Assembly (NCBI RefSeq): GCF_017356015.1
Contig: NZ_JAFIQV010000024.1
Span: 1 to 64,000 of the forward strand
Source of the DNA: Azospirillum sp. SYSU D00513
GTDB lineage: Bacteria; Pseudomonadota; Alphaproteobacteria; Azospirillales; Azospirillaceae
Reading direction: 5' to 3'
Length of the DNA stretch: 64,000 nt
Below are positions 23,332 through 32,223 of this stretch, piece by piece. The translations under genes were made by a program, and so were the position numbers. Position 1 is the stretch's first letter, and the number at the start of each line of letters is the position of its first letter. Below the pieces are notes generated by a model. That model was not told the DNA's origin. It saw nothing but the letters and a program-made list of their open reading frames with translations, and ran no database searches.

Positions 23332-24825
23332 CTATTCTGCCGCGGCGTGGCGGGGAATGGCGCCCAGCGGGTCGGCGACCTCCTCGAGCGGCTTGCCTTC
23401 CGCCGGGATGCCGATGGCCAGTTCGACCAATGCCGCGCCGATCATCAGGCCGGCGGCGATGAGATAGCCGATCACCACCTGGCCCGGATCGCCGGTCTCG
23501 ATCAGCCGGCCGAAGAACCACGGGGCGGCCACGCCGCCGAGCAGCGTGCCGAGCGCGTAGAAGATGGCGATGGCGGTCGCCCGCGTCTCCAGCGGGAAAC
23601 TCTCGCTCACCGTCAGGTAGGCGGAGCTGGCCGCCGAGGAGGCGAAGAAGAAGATCACGCTCCAGGCCAGCGTCTGGGTCGTGGCGGTCAGCATCCCCTC
23701 CTGGAAGAGGAAGCCGGTGATCGCCAGGAGGATTCCGGACATGGCGTAGGTTCCAGCGATCATCGGTTTGCGGCCGACCGTGTCGAACAGCGGCCCCAGG
23801 ATCAGTGGGCCCAGGAAATTGCCGACCGCGAAGGGCAGGATGTACCAGCCCACGTCGGTCGCGGGCACGCCGTAGAACTTCGTCAGGATCAGCGCGTAGG
23901 TGAAGAAGATGGCGTTGTAGAAGAAGGCCTGGGCGACCATCAGCGACAGCCCCAGGACGGAGCGGCTCCGGTACCGTACGAACAGCACGCGCAGGATCGC
24001 CGGCATGGAGGTGTCCTGGCCGGGGTTGAGGCGCAGGGGCCGCCCGGCCGGTGCCGGAAGCGGGCCGGTCCGGCCGGCCTGCACGCGCCGCTCGATGCCG
24101 GCGACGATGTCCTCGGCCTCGTCCATCCGCCCGCGGATCATCAGCCAGCGGGGGCTTTCCGGCAGGAAGCCGCGCAGGAAGATGATGATGATGGCGAGCG
24201 CCCCGCCGATGCCGAAGGCCAGCCGCCAGCCGAGATCGCCCGGCAGGAAGCCCGGCGCCAGCAGCACGATGGAGCCCAGCGCGCCGAGCGCGGCACCGAC
24301 CCAGAAGCTGCCGTTGATGGCCAGGTCGGTGCGCCCCCGGTAGCGCGCCGGGATCAGTTCCTGGATGGCGGAGTTGATGGCGGCATACTCGCCCCCGATC
24401 CCCGCGCCGGTTAGGAAGCGGAACAGCGCGAAGCTCCAGAAATCCCAGGCGAAGGCGTTGCCGAAGGTCGCCAGCGAATAGACGGCCAGCGTGATGTAGA
24501 AAAGCTTCTTGCGGCCGAGTTTGTCGGTCAGGTAACCGAAGAACACCGCCCCCAGCACGGCGCCCAGAATATAGGCGGAGCCGAGGTCGCCGATTTCGCT
24601 GTCGGTGAAGCGCAGCGTCCCGCTCTCCTTCAGCACGCCGGCGATGGAGCCGGCGATGGTCACCTCCAGCCCGTCGAGAATCCAGGTGATCCCGAGCGCC
24701 AGCACCACGAGCCAATGAAAGCGGCTCCAGGGCAGCCGGTCGAGCCGTTGCGGCAGGTCCGTCACAACGGTTCCCCGGACCCTGCCCTGCGGGGTTCTGC
24801 CCTGGTTCTCTCGAAAGGCGGTCAT
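23332..24825 (-). CDS. MFS transporter, sugar-porter/metabolite type
   Basis: This 497-aa inner membrane protein has about twelve hydrophobic segments in two groups of six. It has the MFS loop 2-3 motif GYLTDKLGRKK, GAGIGGEYAAINSAIQELIP, and the second-half motif LFDTVGRKP. An extended cytoplasmic loop (about residues 215-275) carries PESPRWLMIRGRMDEAE, which is typical of sugar and metabolite proton symporters. The start is preceded by GGAG. Substrate not predictable from sequence. Confidence 0.9.
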   Translation of the reverse strand: MTAFRENQGRTPQGRVRGTVVTDLPQRLDRLPWSRFHWLVVLALGITWILDGLEVTIAGSIAGVLKESGTLRFTDSEIGDLGSAYILGAVLGAVFFGYLTDKLGRKKLFYITLAVYSLATFGNAFAWDFWSFALFRFLTGAGIGGEYAAINSAIQELIPARYRGRTDLAINGSFWVGAALGALGSIVLLAPGFLPGDLGWRLAFGIGGALAIIIIFLRGFLPESPRWLMIRGRMDEAEDIVAGIERRVQAGRTGPLPAPAGRPLRLNPGQDTSMPAILRVLFVRYRSRSVLGLSLMVAQAFFYNAIFFTYALILTKFYGVPATDVGWYILPFAVGNFLGPLILGPLFDTVGRKPMIAGTYAMSGILLAITGFLFQEGMLTATTQTLAWSVIFFFASSAASSAYLTVSESFPLETRATAIAIFYALGTLLGGVAAPWFFGRLIETGDPGQVVIGYLIAAGLMIGAALVELAIGIPAEGKPLEEVADPLGAIPRHAAAE

Positions 24826-25041
24826 GCGTTGCTCCGGCCGGGATGCCGCTCCGGGGCGGCACCGCTCCCAACAGGCGCGCTTGCGAACTGTTGCCCTACC
24901 ATGCGGTTCCGGGCTCCAGGGCTCCGGGCGTTACCTGTTCCGTTTGCATATGACCAAAGCGCGGTTGATGGCGGGCGCAGGAGTCTGCGCTAATGATGAC
25001 AAGATGTTTGGAAGTGCCTCAACATAAGGGGAGGTTATCCC

Positions 25042-25230
25042 ATGTTGTCCGCCGACCACTACATTATAGAAGTTGGAAAGGTGCCTGCCGGTATTTTGGC
25101 CCGCGTGGAGAGCAGCTTCCAATTCTTTGCCTCCGCGACGGAGGCACTGCCCCTCAACCGGAAGACCTTCCCGACGGTCGCCGACGCGATCAGCGCCGTC
25201 GCCCACGCCATGGCGCGGAGGGACGCGTGA
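25042..25230 (+). CDS. small protein, unrecognised
   Basis: This 62-aa protein starts at ATG 25042 with an excellent ribosome site (GGGGAGG 8 nt upstream). It has no signal or membrane segment (MLSADHYIIEVGKVPAGILA...). Its stop overlaps a possible GTG start of the next small frame. No family recognised. Confidence 0.6.
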   Translation: MLSADHYIIEVGKVPAGILARVESSFQFFASATEALPLNRKTFPTVADAISAVAHAMARRDA

Positions 25231-25445
25231 GGTTCGGCGGCGTCTGGCTCGGCGACAAGAGGAGCCTTCCCACGGGCCGCGCGGCCCTGCTCATCAGCCG
25301 GCTTCACGGCGGCCCCGCGATGCCGGTCAAGCCGCCCGTCGCCAGGACGGCGTCCGTGCCGGCGGAACGCGATGGCGGTCTCCTCCGGGGCCGGCCGCCG
25401 GCCCCGGACTCCTCCCTGTTCCAGCGGGTGGCCGGGGGCGACTGA
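25227..25445 (+). CDS. possible translationally coupled small protein
   Basis: A GTG at 25227 overlaps the stop of the previous gene as GTGA and has GGAGGGAC before it; it would give 72 aa (VRFGGVWLGDKRSLPTG...). The composition is Arg/Pro/Gly/Ala rich and low in structure, so it could equally be chance open frame in GC-rich DNA. It ends 4 nt before the convergent Mut7-C gene. Confidence 0.35.
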   Translation: MRFGGVWLGDKRSLPTGRAALLISRLHGGPAMPVKPPVARTASVPAERDGGLLRGRPPAPDSSLFQRVAGGD

Positions 25446-25449
25446 CGGG

Positions 25450-25908
25450 TTACGGCTCTCCGCGCGCGAGCCGTTCGAGCAACGCCCTCATCCTGCGGAC
25501 ATGGCTTCCCGGCCAGTAAAGCCGTCCGCAGGCCGGGCAGTGGTGGAATGGCCCGGAAAGGCCGCGCGCGGCATCGGGCATGGCAGCGATGTCGTCCATG
25601 CCGACTGGACGCACCGGCACGTTGTCCATCAGGCAGCGTGTGAAGGGCGCCAGCAGCCAATCCACTCCGAAGGCGGCGCGCAAGGCACGGGCCTGCTCTT
25701 CCACCGTCTCGCCCACGACGAAGAAGCCGTCCGCGCCCGCGATCCGGGAGAGTTCCCGGTCGCGCGTCAGCAGAACGCGTCCCTCGGCCCGCGCACGGGT
25801 CAGCAGGCCGCGGTCGGCCGTTCCGCCCCCGGCAAGCGCGGCATCATGGCCCGCCGCCCGCAACAGGCGGCAGAGCCGGCCCAGCATTTCATCGCACAAC
25901 CAGCGCAT
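25450..25908 (-). CDS. Mut7-C PIN-like ribonuclease-domain protein
   Basis: This 152-aa protein has the DUF82/Mut7-C pattern: an N-terminal PIN-like fold with MRWLCDEMLGRLCRLLRAAG and GRVLLTRDRELSR carrying the acidic residues. A C-terminal metal-binding part follows with CPACGRLYWPGSHVRRM. The family is predicted to be RNases and often stands alone. The ribosome site is poor, so the exact start is less certain. Convergent with the preceding small gene. Confidence 0.85.
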   Translation of the reverse strand: MRWLCDEMLGRLCRLLRAAGHDAALAGGGTADRGLLTRARAEGRVLLTRDRELSRIAGADGFFVVGETVEEQARALRAAFGVDWLLAPFTRCLMDNVPVRPVGMDDIAAMPDAARGLSGPFHHCPACGRLYWPGSHVRRMRALLERLARGEP

Positions 25909-26131
25909 GGCGTTTTAACACGCGACGCTGCCCTCCGGTGCCGGACCGGGGAATGGGCCGGTGTGTCATGGGCTGGTTTGGAACCGTCGTGCCATCCTAA
26001 CCGTTGGTTCATCCCGTTCGACGTAGCGCGAGTCGTTCCCCGATGGAGAGAGGCACGGGCTTGGCCAGCAAAGAATCCGGCGTGACTCTCGTTTCAGGGC
26101 GAGGGCCGCTTCGCGCCGGGCGGGTGGCGGT

Positions 26132-26860
26132 GTGCCCTTGACCGTCCATCTCGGCACCGCAGGATGGGGCATTCCCAAGGCTTTCGCCGACAGCTTTCCC
26201 GGCACCGGCTCCCATCTGGAGCGCTACGCCCGTGTCCTGCCGGCGGCGGAGATCAACAGTTCCTTCTACCGGCCCCACAAGCCGGAGACCTACGCCCGCT
26301 GGGCGGCCTCGACGCCGGAAGGCTTCCGCTTCGCGGTGAAGGTGCCCAAGCTGGTCACCCACACGCAACGCCTGCGGGATCCGGCGGCGGCGCTCGACCG
26401 TTTCCTGGGCGAGGCCGGCGCGCTGGGCGACCGGCTCGGCCCGCTGCTGGTCCAGCTTCCGCCGGGCCTTGCCTTCGATCCGGCCGTCGCTCCGGCCTTC
26501 TTCGAGATCCTGCGCGCCCGCTTCCAGGGCGAGGTCGTGTGCGAGCCGCGCCACCGCTCCTGGTTCAGCGACGCCGCCGAACGGCTCCTCATCGAACACC
26601 GTGTCGCCCGCGTCGCCGCCGATCCCGCCCCGGTGCCCGCAGCGGCCGAGCCCGGCGGGTGGAACGGCCTGCTTTACCTGCGGCTTCACGGCTCGCCCCG
26701 CATATATTATTCCCCATACCCGCCGGACGTGCTGGAGCGCACCGCCGCCCGCCTCGCCGAGGAAGCCCCAAGGCGCCCGGTCTGGTGCATCTTCGACAAC
26801 ACGGCCGAGTTCCACGCCACCGGCGACGCCCTGACGACACTCGCCCGCCTTAGGGAATGA
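26132..26860 (+). CDS. DUF72 (YecE) family protein
   Basis: This 242-aa TIM-barrel family protein begins at GTG 26132 ([13 protein letters not shown], read as Met). Family motifs are visible: [57 protein letters not shown] and the late [15 protein letters not shown] with [10 protein letters not shown]. The biochemical function of DUF72 is unsettled. The gene is not closely coupled to any neighbour. Confidence 0.9.
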   Translation: MPLTVHLGTAGWGIPKAFADSFPGTGSHLERYARVLPAAEINSSFYRPHKPETYARWAASTPEGFRFAVKVPKLVTHTQRLRDPAAALDRFLGEAGALGDRLGPLLVQLPPGLAFDPAVAPAFFEILRARFQGEVVCEPRHRSWFSDAAERLLIEHRVARVAADPAPVPAAAEPGGWNGLLYLRLHGSPRIYYSPYPPDVLERTAARLAEEAPRRPVWCIFDNTAEFHATGDALTTLARLRE

Positions 26861-26969
26861 GGCCCGAGCGAGTGCGCGGGGCGGTGTGAGGCCGGCGGGG
26901 CAGATCCCGTGCGCGCCGGTCTGATTATACTGAATAGACCGTTAGCTTCCGATAGAGCGCGCCCTGGTG

Positions 26970-27338
26970 CCGACCCCGTCGTATCCTTCGTCACCCGGCC
27001 GTTACCGCCATGCCGGGCCACGTAGCCAGCAACCTCGCCGCCGCCCGTCGAGTGGCCGACATGGATGGCGTTCTTCAGGTCGAGATGCCTCACCAGGGCC
27101 GCCACGTCGGCGGCGTCGGTGTCTATCTCGTTGCCGGTGGCGGTCTGGGTCGAGCGGTCATGGCCGCGACGGTCATGCGCCACGACGCAGTAACCCTCTC
27201 TCAGGAAGAACATCATCTGGGCATCCCAGTCGTCCGAGGAGAGCGGCCATCCGTGGTGGAAGACGATCGGCTGCCCGTGCCCCGGTCCTTGTAGAAGATC
27301 CGGGTGCCGTCCTCTGTGGTGAATATGTCGCCGTTCAT
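26970..27338 (-). pseudogene. broken haloperoxidase-type alpha/beta hydrolase
   Basis: From ATG 27338 the minus strand reads [20 protein letters not shown]. Near 27285 the homology shifts by one base to another frame: [34 protein letters not shown] and [20 protein letters not shown] with a nucleophile-type Ser. Similarity stops near 26970 after about 130 codons, while intact members have about 275. A one-base frameshift and loss of the C-terminal half, including the acid and His, make this a pseudogene. An intact relative lies at 28812-29630. The rest of the 26861-27650 interval shows no gene. Confidence 0.8.
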
Positions 27339-27650
27339 GACGTGCCATCTTTGTTTGCCTGGTTGGTGGAAGCGGCACCGGGCGCGAAGGGAACGCCAGG
27401 GCGGCGAGGCCGCCTTGCAGCAGCGTGCCGATATCGGGAGAGCGTCCTGTGTTGCCGGGGGATTGTGGAGGGGCGTCCGGGGAGCCGCCGTCAGACGCAA
27501 GGTGCGCGCGGCTGTATTCTCGGCGGGCCGAACCATACTTTGATATGGTGTGCGCATCTAAGTGCCCCGCCTCCGGCCATGATCCCGCCGTGATGTCGAC
27601 ACCATTCCGGGGTTTCCGGCGGTGTCGCATCGCAATAACGGACCTTGGAC

Positions 27651-28664
27651 ATGCGCAAAGCGGTTCTTCTCTCGGCCATCCTCGCCGTCGCGGGCGCGCT
27701 CGCGACGGGGGTTCAGGCCTCGCCGGCCTATGGCCCGAACCTTGAACAGTTCCCTTATCCCTTTCCGGTGGAGCGTTTCGAATTCGACTCCCAGGGCCAG
27801 CGGCTCTCCATGGCCTACATGGACGTGAAGCCCGAGCGGCCGAACGGGCGCACGGTGCTGCTGCTGCATGGAAAGAACTTCTGCGGCGCCACATGGGAGG
27901 GCACCATCCGTCCGCTGGCGGCGGCGGGCTACCGTGTCGTCGTGCCCGATCAGGTGGGCTTCTGCAAATCGACCAAGCCCGCCCACTACCAGTACAGCTT
28001 CCACCAGCTCGCGGCGAACACGCGGGCGCTGGCGGACCGGCTCGGCATCGGGCGGGTGACGGTGATGGGCCACTCCATGGGCGGCATGTTGGCGATGCGC
28101 TACGCGCTGGTCCATCCAGACGGGCTCGACGGGCTGGTGCTCGTCAACCCGATCGGGCTGGAGGACTGGAAGGCGGAGGGGGTGCCCTACCAGTCCGTGG
28201 ACAGCTGGTATCAGAGCGAGCTGAAGACCAGCGCCGAGGGCATTAGGGCCTACCAGAAAGCCACCTATTACAGCGGCGAATGGCGGCCCGAATACGACCG
28301 CTGGGTGGAGATGCTGGCCGGCATGTACCGGGGCGAGGGGCGGGAGCTGGTCGCCTGGAACCAGGCGCTGACCTACGACATGGTCTACACCCAGCCGGTG
28401 GTGCATGAGTTGGAGAAGATCCGCGTGCCCACGCTCCTGCTGATCGGGGAGCGCGACAACACCGCGATCGGCAAGGCGCTGGCGCCGCCGGAGGTCCAGA
28501 AGCGTCTCGGCAATTACGCCGAACTCGGCCCGCGCACTGCAAGCCGCATCCCGAACGCCACGCTCGTGCGCTTTCCGGAGCTTGGACATTCCCCGCAGAT
28601 CCAGCAGCCCGCGCGCTTCAACGCGGCGCTTCTGGAGGGGCTGGAACGTCTGGGGGCGCGTTGA
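27651..28664 (+). CDS. exported alpha/beta hydrolase
   Basis: This 337-aa protein has a signal peptide ([25 protein letters not shown]). The hydrolase fold shows [17 protein letters not shown], nucleophile [14 protein letters not shown], acid in [12 protein letters not shown] and His in [11 protein letters not shown]. Its closest groups are periplasmic epoxide-hydrolase/haloalkane-type esterases. ATG 27651 is chosen; a TTG six bases earlier is also open. No strong ribosome site is visible. Confidence 0.88.
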   Translation: MRKAVLLSAILAVAGALATGVQASPAYGPNLEQFPYPFPVERFEFDSQGQRLSMAYMDVKPERPNGRTVLLLHGKNFCGATWEGTIRPLAAAGYRVVVPDQVGFCKSTKPAHYQYSFHQLAANTRALADRLGIGRVTVMGHSMGGMLAMRYALVHPDGLDGLVLVNPIGLEDWKAEGVPYQSVDSWYQSELKTSAEGIRAYQKATYYSGEWRPEYDRWVEMLAGMYRGEGRELVAWNQALTYDMVYTQPVVHELEKIRVPTLLLIGERDNTAIGKALAPPEVQKRLGNYAELGPRTASRIPNATLVRFPELGHSPQIQQPARFNAALLEGLERLGAR

Positions 28665-28811
28665 GGATACCGCTGGTCCGTTTCGGGTAGCTCATCCACC
28701 GGAAGCGGCGCCCACCATCCCGAAAGAGTCATGATCTTGGGCGGCCAGCAGCTCGTACCGCCTCGCGACTGGAAAAAACAGTTCGACTGAAAAAGCAACG
28801 GAGATCCTGCG

Positions 28812-29630
28812 ATGGCGTTCGTCGAAGCGAAGGACGGCACGAAAATCCATGTGAAGGACAGCGGGAAGGGGCGGCCGGTCGTCCTCATCCATGGCTGGCC
28901 GCTCACGGGCGACATGTTCGAGTACCAGACCCTCGCGCTGCTCGAGGCGGGGTACCGCGTCATCACCTATGACCGCCGCGGCTTCGGCCAGTCCGGCCAT
29001 CCCGCCTCCGGCTACGATTACGACACCTTCGCCGACGATCTGGCGGCGGTGCTCGACACGCTCGGGGTGCAGGGCGCAACGCTCGTCGGCTTCTCCATGG
29101 GCGGCGGCGAGATCGCGCGCTACCTGACGCGGCATGGTGGCGCGCGCGTCGCCAAGGCCGCGCTCGTTGCCTCGGTCGTGCCCTATCTGCTGAAGGGGGA
29201 CGACAATCCCGAGGGCGTGAAGGAGACGGTGTTCGAGGAGATGAGGGCGCAGATCCGCAAGGACCGCTTCGCCTTTCTGCAAAGCTTCGCGAAGCAGTTC
29301 TACGGAGTTGGCCTCGTGACCAGCCCCGTCAGCCACGCCCTTCTCGACTGGACCTTCATCCTTGCGGTCATGGCGAGCCCGAAGGCGACCATCGACTGCG
29401 TGGACGCCTTCGGCAGGACCGACTTCCGGCCTGACCTTGCCTCCTTCACGATGCCCACGCTCGTCATTCACGGCACAGCCGACGCGACCGTGCCGATCAC
29501 GCCCTCGGGGCGCGCCGCCGCGCAAGGCATTCCCGGCGCCAAGCTCATCGAATATGAGGGGGAACCCCACGGGCTGTTCGCGACGGCGCCGGACCGCCTG
29601 AACGCCGACCTCATCCAGTTCATCGGCTGA
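28812..29630 (+). CDS. non-heme chloroperoxidase / esterase-type alpha/beta hydrolase
   Basis: This 272-aa cofactor-free haloperoxidase-family protein has HGWPLTGDMFEYQ (oxyanion), nucleophile Ser95 in VGFSMGGGEIARYL, acid Asp in IHGTADATVP and His in EPHGLFATAPDRL. Members act as perhydrolases or esterases, forming peracids from short carboxylic acids and peroxide. It is followed by the peroxide-response operon at 29836, but with the OhrR operators between them, so it is probably a separate unit. Confidence 0.92.
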   Translation: MAFVEAKDGTKIHVKDSGKGRPVVLIHGWPLTGDMFEYQTLALLEAGYRVITYDRRGFGQSGHPASGYDYDTFADDLAAVLDTLGVQGATLVGFSMGGGEIARYLTRHGGARVAKAALVASVVPYLLKGDDNPEGVKETVFEEMRAQIRKDRFAFLQSFAKQFYGVGLVTSPVSHALLDWTFILAVMASPKATIDCVDAFGRTDFRPDLASFTMPTLVIHGTADATVPITPSGRAAAQGIPGAKLIEYEGEPHGLFATAPDRLNADLIQFIG

Positions 29631-29709
29631 GGACTCGTCGGAAGGCTGCAACGAGAGGGCGCGCGCCCGGCTCCTGGGCCGGACGCGTCGCCCCTCATGC
29701 GCAAAATGC

Positions 29710-29758
29710 ATTGCGCGCAATCGAATCGCGCAAGGCTAAATGAATTGCGCGCAATTCA
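29710..29758 (+). promoter_or_regulatory. two OhrR-type palindromic operators
   Basis: The 12-bp palindrome ATTGCGCGCAAT lies at 29710-29721. The 18-bp perfect palindrome TGAATTGCGCGCAATTCA at 29741-29758 repeats its core, with centres 34 bp apart. A half-site-like ATCGCGCAA lies between them. Alphaproteobacterial OhrR proteins bind ATTGCGC-type palindromes, and an ohr/ohrR pair follows, so these are confidently peroxide-responsive operators. They end 77 bp before the first gene of the operon and probably overlap its promoter. Confidence 0.85.
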
Positions 29759-29835
29759 ATCGTGCGGCATCGTCTCTTTATCGAACACAGCGGCCCCGGC
29801 CTGCCCCGGCGCCGCGAACGGAAAGGAGACCTGCC

Positions 29836-30864
29836 ATGAACAGCATCAAATCCCTTGCGACCGCAGCCCTCATCGCCACCGCCGCCCAGCCGGCGCTCGC
29901 CGCCGGCGGGCCGACGGTCGAACCGGCCACGCAGCGCTTCCTCGAAGCTCTGGAAAGGGCTGGCGGCCCGCCGATCTACAAGCTGAGCCCGACGGAAGCC
30001 CGCAACCTGCTCTCGAGCGTCCAGGCCGGCAACGACGTGCCGAAGCCCGCGGTGGACATCGCCGACCGCACCATTCCCGGCGGCCCGACCGGTCAGGTGC
30101 GCATCCGCACCCTCCGGCCCCAGGGCGCCACCGGCCTCCTGCCGGTCATCGTCTACTTCCACGGCGCCGGCTGGGTGATGGGCGGCCCCGACACGCACGA
30201 CCGGCTGATCCGCGAACTCGCGGTCGGGTCCAACGCCGCGGTGGTCTTCGTCGATTACGACCGCTCGCCGGAGGCCAAGTACCCGGTGCCGCTGGAGCAG
30301 GATTACGCGGCCCTGACCTGGGTGGCGGAGCACGGCGAGGAACTGGGCATCGACTCCCAGCGCATCGCCATCGCCGGCGACAGCGTCGGCGGCAACATGG
30401 TCGCGGTGGTCAGCCAGCTTGCCAAGCAGCGCGGCGGCCCGGAGATCCGCTACCAGGTGCTCTTCTACCCGGTCACCGACGCCCGCTTCGACACCGGCTC
30501 CTACAAGCAGTTCGGCGAGGGCGGCTATTTCCTGACCACGGCGGCCATGCAGTATTTCTGGGACGCCTACCTGCCGGACGCCGCCAAGCGTGCCGACCCC
30601 ACCGCCTCGCCGCTGAACGCGTCGGTCGAGCAGCTCCAGGGGCTTCCGCCGGCGCTGGTCATCACGGCGGAGAACGACGTGCTGCGCGACGAGGGCGAGG
30701 CCTATGGCCGCAAGCTCGCCGCGGCCGGAGTGCCCGTGACACAGGTGCGCTTCAATGGCACCATGCATGACTTCGTGATGTTGAACCCGCTGGCCGCCAC
30801 GCCGGCCGCCCGCGGTGCCATCGATCTCGCCAACGACAAGCTGCGCGCCGCCTTCGCGCGGTGA
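29836..30864 (+). CDS. exported alpha/beta hydrolase (acetyl-esterase/HSL family) in ohr operon
   Basis: This 342-aa protein has a signal peptide (MNSIKSLATAALIATAAQPALAAGG). It has the HSL-family layout: oxyanion motif YFHGAGWVMGGPDTHD, nucleophile IAGDSVGGNMVAV, acid in ENDVLRDEGEAYG and His in NGTMHDFVML. The start is behind AAAGGAG. It is the first gene after the two OhrR operators and precedes ohr by 51 bp. It could hydrolyse peroxy-esters or esters released from damaged lipids; that role is inferred from the operon only. Confidence 0.92.
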   Translation: MNSIKSLATAALIATAAQPALAAGGPTVEPATQRFLEALERAGGPPIYKLSPTEARNLLSSVQAGNDVPKPAVDIADRTIPGGPTGQVRIRTLRPQGATGLLPVIVYFHGAGWVMGGPDTHDRLIRELAVGSNAAVVFVDYDRSPEAKYPVPLEQDYAALTWVAEHGEELGIDSQRIAIAGDSVGGNMVAVVSQLAKQRGGPEIRYQVLFYPVTDARFDTGSYKQFGEGGYFLTTAAMQYFWDAYLPDAAKRADPTASPLNASVEQLQGLPPALVITAENDVLRDEGEAYGRKLAAAGVPVTQVRFNGTMHDFVMLNPLAATPAARGAIDLANDKLRAAFAR

Positions 30865-30915
30865 CCGCGGCACCCGCTTCACCACTACCGTCACAACAAA
30901 CCAGGAGTGCACATC

Positions 30916-31335
30916 ATGAACGTTCTCTACTCGACCAAGGCCACGGCGACCGGCGGCCGCGACGGCAAGGCCTCCACCGAGGACGGCCTGCTGTCGGTGA
31001 ACCTCGCCGCGCCCAAGGAGCTGGGCGGCAAGGGCGGAGCGACGAATCCGGAGCAGCTCTTCGCGGCGGGCTATTCGGCCTGCTTCGTCGGCGCCATGAA
31101 GTTCGTGGGCCAGCGCGACAAGATCGCCGTGCCGGCGGACGTCTCGGTCACCGCCCAGGTCGGCATCGGCCCGCGTGACGACGGCGAGGGCTTTGGCCTC
31201 GCCGTGGACCTGACCGTCAACCTGCCGGGCATGGACCGGGCCGCCGCCGAGGATCTGGTCGCCCGCGCCCACAAGGTCTGCCCCTACAGCCACGCCACCA
31301 AGGGCAACATCACCGTCGGCACCACCGTCGCCTGA
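30916..31335 (+). CDS. ohr: organic hydroperoxide resistance protein Ohr
   Basis: This 139-aa OsmC/Ohr-fold peroxidase reduces organic and lipid hydroperoxides with a lipoyl-dependent cysteine pair. Both catalytic cysteines are present: Cys56 in GYSACFVGAM and Cys122 in AHKVCPYSHATKGN. The usual Arg and Glu region is NPEQLFAAG. The ATG is preceded by AGGAG. It lies between the esterase and ohrR in the peroxide operon. Confidence 0.96.
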   Translation: MNVLYSTKATATGGRDGKASTEDGLLSVNLAAPKELGGKGGATNPEQLFAAGYSACFVGAMKFVGQRDKIAVPADVSVTAQVGIGPRDDGEGFGLAVDLTVNLPGMDRAAAEDLVARAHKVCPYSHATKGNITVGTTVA

Positions 31336-31398
31336 GGACGCCGGGACCCGGGCGGCCGGGAGGCTTCCCCCGGCCGGCCGTTCGATCCGGCCCCCCTT

Positions 31399-31434
31399 GC
31401 GCGCGACCCCGGCGTGGCCCGTCGGGTCGCGCGC
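31399..31434. promoter_or_regulatory. long inverted repeat between ohr and ohrR
   Basis: Perfect 11-bp arms GCGCGCGACCC and GGGTCGCGCGC are separated by 14 bp in the 163-bp ohr-ohrR gap. The arms carry TTGCGCGCG and CGCGCATT at their outer ends, which are similar to but not the same as the OhrR core. It could be a transcript hairpin reducing read-through into ohrR or a weak autoregulatory site. Confidence 0.45.
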
Positions 31435-31498
31435 ATTCCGCGTTGGCAACTCCCTGACGAAGCCCAGGCCATGACGCCGAAGCCATGAAGCCGGAACC

Positions 31499-31948
31499 AT
31501 GAACAAAGACGAACCCCTGCTGCTGGCCAACCAGGTCTGCTTCGCCCTCTACTCCGCGACGCTGGCGATGACGCGGGTCTACCGCCCCCTGCTGGACGGC
31601 CTGGGTCTGACCTACCCGCAATATCTCGTCATGCTCCTGCTGTGGGAGGAGGACGGCCAGGCGATGAAGGGGCTGGGCGAGCGTCTGGGCCTCGACAGCG
31701 GCACGCTGACGCCGCTGCTGAAGCGGCTGGAGGGGCAGGGGCTGGTCACGCGGGCGCGCGACCCGGAGGACGAGCGGGTGGTGCGAGTCCGCCTGACGCC
31801 CGAGGGCGCCGCCCTGCGCGGGAAAGCCGAATGCCTGCCGGCCCGCATCACCGAGGCCGCCGGCTGCTCGACCGAGCAGCTTTCGGCGCTGCGGGAGACC
31901 CTGCTGCGCCTGCGCGACGACCTGAACGAGGCCGCCGACCGGGAATGA
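31499..31948 (+). CDS. ohrR: MarR-family peroxide sensor OhrR
   Basis: This 149-aa winged-helix repressor has the peroxide-reactive Cys14 in LANQVCFALYSATLAMTR, the diagnostic OhrR N-terminal motif. YPQYLVMLLLWEEDG, recognition helix region SGTLTPLLKRLEGQGLVTR and the wing DPEDERVVRVRLT follow. Additional cysteine C-terminal (GCSTEQ) could form the mixed disulfide partner. It would repress the upstream operon through the two palindromes at 29710-29758. Confidence 0.95.
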   Translation: MNKDEPLLLANQVCFALYSATLAMTRVYRPLLDGLGLTYPQYLVMLLLWEEDGQAMKGLGERLGLDSGTLTPLLKRLEGQGLVTRARDPEDERVVRVRLTPEGAALRGKAECLPARITEAAGCSTEQLSALRETLLRLRDDLNEAADRE

Positions 31949-32223
31949 CAAAGCCTTGGCGCGTGCTGCCTTGCTGTCAGCGCAATCACCGCGCGCAGGG
32001 CTTTCGCGGCATGCCGATATGAGAAGAAGTATCGCTTTCAACAATTAATGCATTTGACAGTTATGGCGAACAAACGGATCCTGTGCCGAGGAATCCGTTG
32101 CCGTGCCAACCGTGACCCCACCCGGAAGAGCCGTCCAGGGCGTTGGAACGCGAAGGCGAGGCCGGACAACACCAACGGCGCCCCGTTCCCCGAACAGAGG
32201 CGCCGGGACACTGGGGAGGCACC
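31949..32223 (+). promoter_or_regulatory. upstream region of the sugar ABC operon
   Basis: This 275-bp gene-free stretch is AT-rich at 32020-32080. TTGACA stands at 32054-32059, with GATCCT 17 bp later, a moderate sigma-70 match. Homologous chvE genes are activated by a LysR-type regulator (GbpR) in the presence of sugars, but no such gene lies here and I cannot place its site. Confidence 0.4.

Noticed and set aside
27010-27294. 94-aa plus-strand frame
   Set aside because: Opposite strand of the broken haloperoxidase; the homology is on the minus strand.
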